From contig JBJMGD010000030.1 of the NCBI GenBank assembly GCA_045808065.1, positions 62,001-126,000 on the forward strand: DNA of 64,000 nucleotides, in the 5' to 3' direction. The stretch's first letter is position 1, and the number at the start of each line of letters is the position of its first letter. The stretch comes from Gp1-AA112 sp045808065 (GTDB lineage Bacteria > Acidobacteriota > Terriglobia > Terriglobales > Acidobacteriaceae). Below, piece after piece: positions 7,677 to 16,177 of this stretch. A program made the position numbers and the translations under genes. The notes under the pieces were generated by a model that worked only from the letters and a program-made list of their open reading frames with translations, was not told the origin of the DNA and searched no databases.

Positions 7677-9926
7677 TTATCTCACCTTTTCCAATTCCCT
7701 CGCAGCCTGATCGATCAGCTCTGCTTCCGCCTGAAGTACCTTCGCGATTTTTGCGATTTCGGGATCGGCATCGGCGTAACGTTTTTCTTCGATAGCCTCG
7801 CGGACACCGGGCATGGTCTTTGGCGAATAACCGGTGTACCAGCCGGGGGCGTAGATCATGTGTTTGTACCATGGACGTCTCGGCAACCCTTCCTCAAGCG
7901 TGAGACGTCTTTCGCTTTGCAACAGCAGCTGGTTCAGACTCGCGAAATTCGCGTTTGCAGCGGCACGGTGCAGCGCCGCCGTTGATTTCTGATAGCGCTC
8001 GGCGCTGAGGCTGAGTGCGGCTATGGCATTGTCGATGGGTGCGAAGTTGATGAATGGCGGTATTTCCGCGCGCGGAGGCGCAACTGTGGGATGCCGCGGA
8101 TCTGACGTAGCGGAATAAACCCCGTCGTCGAGCTTCTGATTGATGTCATTCGCTTCGTCTTGCTGATCCTTGAGCAGCTTCTTCAGTTCCTCGTCATACT
8201 TCTTCACAGTGTCGACAAGGTCAGCGAACTGAAAAGGAAGAAGATCAGCATCGGCAAATCTCATCACCATGCTGCCGATGGTCTGTGACAAAGCGCGGGA
8301 ATAGACGAAATCCTTGTCAGAGAAATGTGTGTACCAGTAGAAGTCGTCGTAAATCGAGTGATAGATGCCCTCGTGATCTTCGCCTGCATAGCTGACATTC
8401 AGGGAAGCGACGCCAAGGTGATCGAGGAAGGTTGTGAAGTCAGTGCCTGAGCCAAGCGGATCGATGCGCAGGTCCGCCCGCTGCCTCGCTTCCTTCTTCT
8501 CTTCCGGAGAGCCAGATTCGATCTCCCCTGCCTGCTTTCGCTTCCAGACCGAAATATGTTTCTCCGGATCCTCGATGTCCTTGGCAGTCTCGTTTACGAA
8601 CGCTTCCAACGAGTGTGATCCTCCAACATCGAGATACCCGCGATCATTGCCGTCGCTGTTGATGTATATGGCTGCGTGTTGTTGAAGTTCTTGACCGTGG
8701 TACTCGGCCCATTCCGTTGAGCCCAGCAACATCGGCTCTTCGCCGTCCCAGGCGCAGTAGATGATGGTCCGCTTCGGTTTCCAGCCCTGCTTGAGCAGCG
8801 TGGAGAGTGCGCGAGCTTCCTCCAGCAGCGCAATCTGTCCTGAAATGGGATCTTCAGCGCCGTTCGCCCATGCGTCATGATGGTTTCCGCGTACGATCCA
8901 GATATCGGGCTCTGTCGATCCGGGAATCTTGAACCCTACGTCGTTGACCGGCTTGATGTCCCAATTTGAAACAACTTTCAGGTGCACCTTTGCCGGGCCG
9001 ACTCCGACGTGATAGGACAACGGCAGTCCACCACGCCATTCTGCTGGTGCCATCGGACCTCCCAAAGCTTGCAGCAGCGGCTGGGCATCGCCGTATGAGA
9101 TTGGGAGCACAGGAATCTTTGTGATGGTCTGTGCATCTTCGCGGCGTAGTCGCTTGGCGTCGGGTGTGGCTCCAACACCAGGTGTGAGTGGGTCACCTGG
9201 ATACCGCATGAAGTCCATCACGCTTCCGCGTTGCACGCCATCCTTCGGACGCATCGGACCGTCGGGGAATACTGCCTCTTCGAAGTAGCCATCGTCGCGA
9301 GGATCGGAATAAATGAGGCAGCCTACGGCACCGTGCTCATAAGCAAGCTTCGGTTTCACGCCTCGCCAGGAATTCCCATATTTGGCGATAACGATTGCGC
9401 CTTTCACCGAGATGCCCAGGCGATCCAGGCGCTCATAATCGTTCGTCAACCCGTAATTCACGAAGACGAGTGGCGCGGTTACATCTCCATCAATCGAGTA
9501 CGCGTTGTAGGTCGGCAACTGCTCCGATTTCTGGCCGCTAGTTGGATCGACGGCTAGCGTCGGCTCTTCCAGCTTGGCGCGGAACGGGGTGGGTGCCACC
9601 ATTTCAACGATGCGCTCCTTCGGAGTAGGAAAGAGGACGTTGAAAGTCTCGATGTGCGCGTCCAATCCCCATTCCTTGAACTTCGCGAGGATCCACTGTG
9701 CATTGTCCTTGTCATACGTTGAGCCTACGTGGTGAGGACGTGCGCTCAGACGTTGCATGTACTCGCGCTGCAACGCAGAGTCGGGGAGAGCGCGGAATTT
9801 AGTCTCCCAGTCGCGCTCTGCCTGCGCCGACGAAGGCAGATAGCCGAAAAAGTTATTGAGTTCCGCCGCAGTGATTGTGAGGAGCGGCAGTAAAGCAAGC
9901 AGGACTGCAAAGAAAAGTCTTCGCAT
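7677..9926 (-). CDS. Exported M28-family zinc peptidase, glutamate carboxypeptidase II-like
   Basis: The 749-residue product begins with a signal peptide (MRRLFFAVLLALLPLLTITAA). A protease-associated domain occupies about residues 140-290 inside the peptidase domain, and a C-terminal helical region resembles the transferrin-receptor-like dimerisation domain, the GCPII layout. Zinc-site residues align with that family: H349 (GNHHDAW), D359 (AEDPISG, bridging), E396-E397 (DGEEPMLLGSTEWAE), D425 (NSDGN) and a His in YHSIYDDF. Members remove C-terminal or N-terminal residues from small peptides outside the cytoplasm. Length matches GCPII (about 750). It is transcribed alone, between two copies of a palindromic repeat. 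Confidence 0.93.
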   Translation of the reverse strand: MRRLFFAVLLALLPLLTITAAELNNFFGYLPSSAQAERDWETKFRALPDSALQREYMQRLSARPHHVGSTYDKDNAQWILAKFKEWGLDAHIETFNVLFPTPKERIVEMVAPTPFRAKLEEPTLAVDPTSGQKSEQLPTYNAYSIDGDVTAPLVFVNYGLTNDYERLDRLGISVKGAIVIAKYGNSWRGVKPKLAYEHGAVGCLIYSDPRDDGYFEEAVFPDGPMRPKDGVQRGSVMDFMRYPGDPLTPGVGATPDAKRLRREDAQTITKIPVLPISYGDAQPLLQALGGPMAPAEWRGGLPLSYHVGVGPAKVHLKVVSNWDIKPVNDVGFKIPGSTEPDIWIVRGNHHDAWANGAEDPISGQIALLEEARALSTLLKQGWKPKRTIIYCAWDGEEPMLLGSTEWAEYHGQELQQHAAIYINSDGNDRGYLDVGGSHSLEAFVNETAKDIEDPEKHISVWKRKQAGEIESGSPEEKKEARQRADLRIDPLGSGTDFTTFLDHLGVASLNVSYAGEDHEGIYHSIYDDFYWYTHFSDKDFVYSRALSQTIGSMVMRFADADLLPFQFADLVDTVKKYDEELKKLLKDQQDEANDINQKLDDGVYSATSDPRHPTVAPPRAEIPPFINFAPIDNAIAALSLSAERYQKSTAALHRAAANANFASLNQLLLQSERRLTLEEGLPRRPWYKHMIYAPGWYTGYSPKTMPGVREAIEEKRYADADPEIAKIAKVLQAEAELIDQAARELEKVR

Positions 9927-9992
9927 TAAGCCTCGCGTGAGAGATGTACTCGGCGGGAATTGTACTAGAGGAATTTCTCATTGGAGCTTGGC

Positions 9993-10022
9993 ACAGACGC
10001 AGCATTTGCTACTTCTCTACCG
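9993..10022. repeat. Degenerate copy of the GACGCAGCA palindrome
   Basis: ACAGACGCAGCATTTGCTAC followed by TTCTCTACC matches the left arm and the outer right arm of the family seen at 7545-7576. It lies in the 203-base intergenic space upstream of the GH28-like gene. Confidence 0.45.
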
Positions 10023-10129
10023 ACGCTCGAGCTTGCCATCAAAAAATGGTTGACGCGGGGCCATTACGCTCGTTATCTCTTTTGTGTTCAGAATGCGCAA
10101 TCTACATTTCAAAGAATAAAAGGGGTGCC

Positions 10130-11860
10130 GTGACCGAACTAAATGATCGCTCCCTATCGAGGCGAAAGTGCTTTGGCTTGGCAGCAACAGCTTCGCTGGG
10201 CTCAGGAATTCTTGTGGCAGAACGCTTGTCAGCTTCCATCTTCCAGTCGCCGGCTGGCGAGACAAACAAAAATCAGCAGTCTGAAAACGCCCTTGGAGCA
10301 CGCACTTACAACATTCGTGATTTCGGAGCGAAAGGCGACGGTACTACGCTCGACACGTCTGCGGTTCAGGCGGCGATCGATACTTGCAACAAGGACCAGG
10401 GTGGAACCGTGCTTGTCCCCGCAGGAGTGTTCGTTATCGGCACCATCGAAATGAAGAGCAACATGACTCTGCATATAGCTGCGCAAGGGAAGCTCATGGG
10501 AAGCGCGGACGGCAAACAGTACCATGCGGCTGACGCGATTCCCCTCAGCGGAGACTCGACGTTGAATGACGGCAATGTGGGATTGATCTTCGCGGTGAAG
10601 GCGGAAAACTTTACCATCGAAGGGCCGGGAACGATCGATGGACAGGGCGCACAGTTTCGCAGTCCCAGCCGTGGCGTTCTGCCGCCGGCAGGCATCGGAG
10701 GCAATCATCGTCCCTACCATCTGCTGTTTCATCAGTGCAAAAATGTCACGGTTCGTGACATCTTCCTTACGCAAAGCGCATACCACTCTATCCGCATTAT
10801 TCAATCGAGCTATGTGCAACTGCATGGCATTCATATTTACAGCCGTGTGAATCACAACAATGACGGCTTCCACTTCATCAGTTGCCAATACGTCCACGTC
10901 AGCAATTGCGATATTGAGTGCCAGGACGACGCCTGCGCTCTCTTCGGGAGTTGCAAATTCGTGACCGTAACTGATTGCTCGTTCAGCACCCGCTGGTCGG
11001 TGTTTCGGTTCGGCGGTGGTGAAGCGGAGAACATCGCAGTTTCGAATTGCATCATTTACCAGACCTTCGGCTGTCCAATCAAAATGCGCTGTGGACCAGG
11101 TTCGCGCTTCGAGAACATGTCATTTTCGAATCTGGTGATGAAGAACGTGACCGGACCAATCTCAATCGGGCTCGGCCCGCGGAGATCTCGCGCCACGGCG
11201 CAGAGTCCGTCAGCATCTGAACCGGCAGAACCTACAGGAGAGCAGGGTATCGTTCGCAACATTTCGTTCACCGGAATTCACGCGACGGTGGTTGTGCCTG
11301 AGCAGTTTCCAGATGTGCCATTCAGCAGCGGATACAACCCCGGCGAAATAAAATCCTGCATCGCGCTCAACGCAGTGGATGCATTCATCGAAAAAATTAC
11401 CTTGAATGATGTTCATGTCACCTTCGCCGGAGGCGGCACCTCCGAAGAGGCCGCTGTGCGCGACGTCCCCAAGGTAGTGGGCGAGTACTACGAAACCGGA
11501 GTGCTACCGAGCTACGGATTGTTTGCCCGCAATGTGCGCGGGCTCACGTTAAGCAACGTGCGCTTCGAAGTGGCTGCTCCTGACGCGCGTCCGGCAGCAG
11601 TGTTCGATCATGTTGAAGACGCGGCTATCAATGGCTTCACTGTACAGGGGACGCCACAAGCGGAGTCTGCGCTACGATTCATCGACACACGCGACGTTCT
11701 ACTCAGCGCTTCACGATTACTCACGCCGGCCGCTGCTTTCCTGCAAGTTGAAGGGGTGGCCAGCGACGGGATCACCATCGATGGCGGCGATCTATCGAAA
11801 GCCGCGAAGTCTGTAGTGTTCAAAGCAGGCGCAGCTCAAAAAGTAGTGAAGCAAAGATAA
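10130..11860 (+). CDS. GH28-like parallel beta-helix protein (polygalacturonase family), exported by Tat
   Basis: The start is placed at GTG 10130, preceded by AAAAGGGG; an in-frame extension to 9944 runs through a repeat and lacks conserved character. The 576-residue product has a Tat-like signal (SRRKCFGL at residues 10-17), then YNIRDFGAKGDG and DTSAVQAAIDTC, the N-terminal pattern of pectate-lyase-3/GH28 proteins, followed by beta-helix coils. The NNDGFH and QDDACA segments correspond to the NTDG and DD catalytic motifs of GH28. The usual GHG motif is not seen (STRWSVFRFGG lies there), so hydrolase activity on pectin-type polymers is likely but not certain. Confidence 0.85.
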   Translation: MTELNDRSLSRRKCFGLAATASLGSGILVAERLSASIFQSPAGETNKNQQSENALGARTYNIRDFGAKGDGTTLDTSAVQAAIDTCNKDQGGTVLVPAGVFVIGTIEMKSNMTLHIAAQGKLMGSADGKQYHAADAIPLSGDSTLNDGNVGLIFAVKAENFTIEGPGTIDGQGAQFRSPSRGVLPPAGIGGNHRPYHLLFHQCKNVTVRDIFLTQSAYHSIRIIQSSYVQLHGIHIYSRVNHNNDGFHFISCQYVHVSNCDIECQDDACALFGSCKFVTVTDCSFSTRWSVFRFGGGEAENIAVSNCIIYQTFGCPIKMRCGPGSRFENMSFSNLVMKNVTGPISIGLGPRRSRATAQSPSASEPAEPTGEQGIVRNISFTGIHATVVVPEQFPDVPFSSGYNPGEIKSCIALNAVDAFIEKITLNDVHVTFAGGGTSEEAAVRDVPKVVGEYYETGVLPSYGLFARNVRGLTLSNVRFEVAAPDARPAAVFDHVEDAAINGFTVQGTPQAESALRFIDTRDVLLSASRLLTPAAAFLQVEGVASDGITIDGGDLSKAAKSVVFKAGAAQKVVKQR

Positions 11861-11905
11861 ACATTCACAAAACACAGTCGGCCTCTTCGTTTACCATCGC
11901 TTGGT

Positions 11906-14683
11906 ATGAAACGGCCCGCGCTCGGAATAGCGCTTCTCGTCTGCACGCTCGCTCTCGGCTTCTTAGTTCTTCATGGCTCTCCAGCGAAAAACGGCAAACT
12001 TCCATTGCCCAGCAGCAAACTCCTGCTGGAGCCGGTTCCCGGCAATCCGCAGCCGACGAATAGCTTCCCAACTGCGATGGCGCTTTCTCCTGACGGCAAG
12101 TATCTTGCCGTGTTGAACGATGGCTACGGGACCTTTGAATCAGACTATCGTCAGTCCATTGCCGTTCTCGATATTGCGGCGAACAAGCTGACGGACTTTC
12201 CCGACTCGCGACTCGAACGTAAGGCGCGCCAGACGTACTTCTACGGTTTGGCTTTCAGCGGCGACGGCAAACAGTTGTACGCGAGTATGAGCTCTATGAC
12301 CGATCCGGCAGGGAAAAATCCCGGGAGTAGCGGAAGCGGCATCGCAGTCTATGACTTTTCAAGCGGCAATGTGAAAGCAGATGGATTTATTCGGTTTCCT
12401 GCATCGGATCGCCCAGCGCAAGCCAAGACCGCACCCGAAGACATGGACGAAGAGCCCAGCCAAGCTCTGGGGTTCACGGTTCCATTTCCCACCGGCGTCA
12501 CAACTTTCCGGCAGGGCGGCAGAGAGATGCTGCTGGTCGCTGACAATCTCTCTGATGCCGCCGAGATTGTTGACGTCGCGGCAAAGCAGGTGGTCAAGCA
12601 CATTGATCTCGCAGTCTACCGCGCCGTTCCCGGCTCCTACCCGCTAGCAACTCTGGTGACTAAGGATGGAGCTACGGGTTATGTGAGTTTGTGGAATGCG
12701 TCTCGAGTGGCTGAGCTTGATCTCGTTTCGGGAAAAGTTCGGCGCATGATCGCGCTGCATGCCCCCGGCAAGGCCGATGCTGCCGGTTCTCATCCCACGG
12801 CGGTATTGCTCAGTCCCGATGAGAAGCGTCTTTATGTCGCTCTGGCGAATACCGACGAGGTTGCCGTTGTGGAGCGCGCCACCGGAAATGCTTTTTACCT
12901 GAGTACCAAACTTCCCGATCAGCAGTACGGCGGCAGCTTTCCCATTGCTCTGGCTCTTACCCCGGATGGGCGTCGCTTATTTGTTGCCAACGCAAGCTCC
13001 GACGCCGTAGCTGTCTTCGACAATCCACAACCAAACGCAAAGCCGCATGGATTTATCCCGACTGAGTGGTATCCCACGGCACTTGCTGTTCACGACGGCG
13101 AACTCTTCATCGCTTCGGGAAAAGGGCAGAGCACCGGTCCAAACAAGGGTCTCACCGGAAAAGTGAACGGGAAGGATCGCACGAGCTATATCGCCACCTT
13201 ATTGCACGGATCACTCGCCCGCATTCATCTGAATGACATCGATTCTCATCTTTCCGACTGGACCCAACAGGTGATGGCCAGCAATCTCATGCGCGGTAAT
13301 GCAGACCAGATTGCATTTGCCGGAGATGCCAACCCTATAAAGCACGTGATTTACATCATTAAGGAGAATCGCACGTACGACCAGATCCTGGGTGACCTCG
13401 GCGTTGGTGATAGTGATCCTTCGCTGGTCATGTACGGTGAGGACATCACTCCCAACCAGCATAAGCTGGCGCGCCAGTTCGGCGTGCTCGACAATTTTTA
13501 TGACAGTGGCGAAGTGTCTGGCGATGGCCATGTCTGGTCGAATGCGGCCATCTCCAGTGATTACACCGAGCAAACCTGGGAGATCGGCTACCGCAGCAAG
13601 GAACGAACTTACGATTATGAAGGCCTGGTGGACGACCGTTATCCCATTCAGGAACACATTCCCGACGTGAACGAGCCCGGCACTGGATATTTGTGGGGCA
13701 ATTTCGCGCGGCACAGCATCACGTATCGCCACTACGGCGAATTCATCTCGACGAAGTTCTGCAATCAGGGGCAGACGCACTGGATGCCGCAAGCGGGGAC
13801 GCCGCTTCAGCAGGGCGGCTCATGTCCGCGCAATTCGGTGAAACCGGGCGAGGCATTGCCCGACTATCTTGGTCAACCGCACGGCAGTGCAAGCCCGTGG
13901 CCTTGGGAAATCCCGATGATTGCGCAGAATGTTGCCACCAAACCAGAGCTGGTCGATCACTTCGATCCGCGCTATCCCGATTTCAATTTGAATTTTCCCG
14001 ATCAACTGCGCGCGGACGAGTTCCTGAATGAATTCGGGCAATTTGTGCAAAAGCGTGTTGCGGGGCAAGACACCATGCCGCAATTCATTTTGCTGCGGCT
14101 GCCCAACGATCACACTTCAGCCGCCAAGCCGGGCATCGCCACTCCAGCCGCAGCCATTGCGGACAACGATCTCGCCGTCGGTCGTGTGGTAGACGCGATA
14201 TCGCACAGCCAATATTGGCAAGACACCGCGATTTTCATCATCGAGGATGATGCCCAGAATGGCGCCGATCATGTGGATGCACACCGCAGTATTGCGTGGG
14301 CGATCAGCCGATTTTCTCCGCGGCCGACAAACGGCAATCCCTTTATCGATCACACGTTCTACAGCACTGTGAATATGGTCCACACGATGGAGGCGCTATT
14401 GCGGGCGCCACCGATGAACAACAACGACGCGCGCGCCGCGGTGATGGCCGCAATGTTCTCCGGCGCGGGCGATCAACCAGCCTTCACGGCGGACGCGCGC
14501 AATCGTGAAAATGGCTTGCTGTACAAGATGAATCCGCCGACTGGGCCGGATGCGATGCGATCAGCGGAACTCGACTTCTCTCATGCCGATGCTGCCGATG
14601 CCGGCGTTCTAAACGCAATTCTCTGGCGTGATCGCATGGGCAATCGTGCGCTTCCGAAAACACCAGGCGCGCAGTTTAAGTGA
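11906..14683 (+). CDS. YncE-like beta-propeller fused to alkaline phosphatase-superfamily phosphoesterase
   Basis: The 925-residue exported protein has a signal peptide (GIALLVCTLALGFLVL), then about 400 residues of seven-bladed YVTN-type propeller repeats (for example LSPDGKYLAVLND, LSPDEKRLYVALANTDEVAVV, LTPDGRRLFVANASSDAVAVF). From about residue 477 follows a phospholipase C/acid phosphatase-like domain: IYIIKENRTYDQILGD (metal-binding Glu and Thr nucleophile position) and later IFIIEDDAQNGADHVDAHR (metal-binding Asp/His). The fusion is a known architecture ('bifunctional YncE/alkaline phosphatase'). It probably hydrolyses phosphoesters in the periplasm; the propeller's partner or ligand is unknown. 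It begins 45 bases after the GH28-like gene. Confidence 0.9.
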   Translation: MKRPALGIALLVCTLALGFLVLHGSPAKNGKLPLPSSKLLLEPVPGNPQPTNSFPTAMALSPDGKYLAVLNDGYGTFESDYRQSIAVLDIAANKLTDFPDSRLERKARQTYFYGLAFSGDGKQLYASMSSMTDPAGKNPGSSGSGIAVYDFSSGNVKADGFIRFPASDRPAQAKTAPEDMDEEPSQALGFTVPFPTGVTTFRQGGREMLLVADNLSDAAEIVDVAAKQVVKHIDLAVYRAVPGSYPLATLVTKDGATGYVSLWNASRVAELDLVSGKVRRMIALHAPGKADAAGSHPTAVLLSPDEKRLYVALANTDEVAVVERATGNAFYLSTKLPDQQYGGSFPIALALTPDGRRLFVANASSDAVAVFDNPQPNAKPHGFIPTEWYPTALAVHDGELFIASGKGQSTGPNKGLTGKVNGKDRTSYIATLLHGSLARIHLNDIDSHLSDWTQQVMASNLMRGNADQIAFAGDANPIKHVIYIIKENRTYDQILGDLGVGDSDPSLVMYGEDITPNQHKLARQFGVLDNFYDSGEVSGDGHVWSNAAISSDYTEQTWEIGYRSKERTYDYEGLVDDRYPIQEHIPDVNEPGTGYLWGNFARHSITYRHYGEFISTKFCNQGQTHWMPQAGTPLQQGGSCPRNSVKPGEALPDYLGQPHGSASPWPWEIPMIAQNVATKPELVDHFDPRYPDFNLNFPDQLRADEFLNEFGQFVQKRVAGQDTMPQFILLRLPNDHTSAAKPGIATPAAAIADNDLAVGRVVDAISHSQYWQDTAIFIIEDDAQNGADHVDAHRSIAWAISRFSPRPTNGNPFIDHTFYSTVNMVHTMEALLRAPPMNNNDARAAVMAAMFSGAGDQPAFTADARNRENGLLYKMNPPTGPDAMRSAELDFSHADAADAGVLNAILWRDRMGNRALPKTPGAQFK

Positions 14684-14867
14684 GTCTCAGAAGCGTTTTC
14701 TTGACCACGGATACACGGCGCAGGGGAGAGCTGGTTCTTCAGAATACTTCTATCAACTCGCGCAGCTGTTCTGTTCTCCTCCGGAGTGCGCATCTGCTGC
14801 TGCGACAATCGGTAGGCCTTCCCACTCCGTTGTCGAAGCATCAAAGTGGTGTACCTAGGAAGACCGA

Positions 14868-15227
14868 ATGGCAAGACCTACACTTATGATCGTTGAACCA
14901 GAGCCGACTGAGGCGCTCTCGGTTCGTAAGCTTGTAGTCGAAACCGCAAAATTCAATGTTGTTACTGCCTATAGCGTCAGCGAGGCCAAGGAGCTGCTTC
15001 GTTTGTTCCCAAACGTTGACGCCACAGTGATTTTGGCGGAAATGAAAGATTGCGAGCAGGCCGTCAAAGCGGCCAAAGCTACCAATGCGTCGATGCCGGT
15101 TATTCTGCTCTCCGCCAACCGAAACTACCGTTGCGCTGACGCGGAACACCACATCTCCAGCCACGAACCGGAGGAGTTGGTCGAGTTGCTGCGCTCTTTG
15201 TTTGGCGACCCTCGCAAAGTCGCATGA
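14868..15227 (+). CDS. Degenerate receiver-like protein (phospho-acceptor Asp replaced by Glu)
   Basis: The 119-residue protein has the size and alternating hydrophobic pattern of a CheY fold (TLMIVEPEP at strand 1, VILAE at strand 3, MPVILLSAN at strand 4). E58 occupies the phospho-acceptor position and the strand-5 Lys-Pro is absent (HISSHEPEEL). It is therefore probably a pseudo-receiver unable to take phosphate in the normal way. AGGAAG precedes the ATG. Its stop overlaps the start of the next gene by four bases (ATGA), and that gene is a second degenerate receiver, so the two are likely made together and may form a heterodimer. The partner is unknown. Confidence 0.75.
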   Translation: MARPTLMIVEPEPTEALSVRKLVVETAKFNVVTAYSVSEAKELLRLFPNVDATVILAEMKDCEQAVKAAKATNASMPVILLSANRNYRCADAEHHISSHEPEELVELLRSLFGDPRKVA

Positions 15228-15619
15228 GTGCTGCTGCTCCTTCTGAAATCGTGCGTCCTGCAAAGATCATTCTCTCGGCTGGGCACAGTGTTACTCTGCT
15301 ACGCTCTCGCAACGCACTCATCCAGAGCGCAGGATATCAAGTCGTCACCACGCGAGAGTCACACCTGCTGTTGAACTTAGCGGGGAAGCAGCATTTCGAC
15401 GCAGTTGTCCTTTGCAACTCCATTCCGGCACCCTTGAGAAAGGGTATTGCGAGCGAGTTGAAGCTTCTAAAACCGACGCTGCCGGTCGTCATACTCTGCA
15501 CGGAGTCGGAGCAACACGAGTTTTTGAATGTCGGGGAGAAAGTAGTCTTGTCCGAGCATGGCGTCTCGCAGCCGCTGCTGGAAGCTATTTCAAAAGTCGC
15601 CGGTGAGCCCGACGATTAA
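15224..15619 (+). CDS. Second degenerate receiver-like protein, coupled to the preceding one
   Basis: The 131-residue product has receiver-like periodicity: KIILSAGHS (strand 1), SAGYQVVTT, FDAVVLCNSIP (strand 3, where the phospho-acceptor Asp is lost), LPVVILCTES (strand 4). The acidic pocket is also absent (SAGHS in place of DD). A related strand-3 pattern, FDLLLIGDSIR, occurs in the gene at 34638, suggesting one lineage of non-canonical receivers. The ATGA overlap with the upstream gene shows translational coupling. It converges on a small hypothetical gene at 15648. Confidence 0.7.
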   Translation: MSAAAPSEIVRPAKIILSAGHSVTLLRSRNALIQSAGYQVVTTRESHLLLNLAGKQHFDAVVLCNSIPAPLRKGIASELKLLKPTLPVVILCTESEQHEFLNVGEKVVLSEHGVSQPLLEAISKVAGEPDD

Positions 15620-15647
15620 AGGGTTCGCTGCACACCCCCTGCGTCTT

Positions 15648-15923
15648 TCAGGCCTTACCTTTCCAAACGTAGAGGAACTCCGCGTCTGCGGCGGTTGCCA
15701 ACGGCCGATTCAATTTGTGGCTCGCGCGGTTCAGCGCGGAGCGAACATTTTCCTTCGTGTCGCCTAATTCAGCGAGCACAATTTTGAGCGCCTCTCCATC
15801 CTTCAACTCTGCAAGTTCCGCGAGTACAGAAGAGACGATCCCCTTGTGTTTTCCGTTGCGTCCCTGGGGAACATCTTTTTGCGCCATCGTGGCAAAGCGC
15901 TTTCTGGGTTTAGCCGTTGGCAT
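15648..15923 (-). CDS. Small basic hypothetical protein
   Basis: The 91-residue protein has a basic N-terminus (TAKPRKRF), a Gly/Lys-rich turn (QGRNGKHKGIV) and a helical central part (AELAELKDGEALKIVLAEL, ENVRSALNRASHKLN), ending in FLYVWKGK. I do not recognise a family. The helical, basic character would allow nucleic-acid or protein binding, but this is only a composition argument. Upstream on its own strand, at 15943-15951, lies a CGTTAACG-type palindrome that could be an operator. Confidence 0.6.
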   Translation of the reverse strand: MPTAKPRKRFATMAQKDVPQGRNGKHKGIVSSVLAELAELKDGEALKIVLAELGDTKENVRSALNRASHKLNRPLATAADAEFLYVWKGKA

Positions 15924-16177
15924 CGCAGCCCTCCGCTAAAGTATCGTTAACGTATCGCTACGGTACCACTAATTAGAGCTGCTCTGCAAGAGTAGTGTTG
16001 TCTGTCGAACTTTATTTCTGACGCATGGGGGGCGCATGGTGCGTCCGTTCAGGCATTTAGGGCGCGTAAAACTTGGTACTCAGTCGAGATCTGGGAGAAG
16101 AGGACAATGGGCGAGCTTGAGCGACTCAACAAGGGAATCGACCGCTCTGCGTTAATCGCGGCACGCTGATTACAGTT

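Noticed and set aside
9944..10129. N-terminal extension of the GH28-like gene
   Set aside because: The extra 62 codons cross a degenerate repeat and show no signal peptide or conserved sequence; GTG 10130 has a better ribosome-binding site and leads into a Tat-like signal.
16107..16169. 20-codon frame (MGELERLNKGIDRSAL...) with GGAGAAGAGGA upstream
   Set aside because: It has a good ribosome-binding site, but is very short and I recognise no homologue; it may be a remnant or a chance frame.
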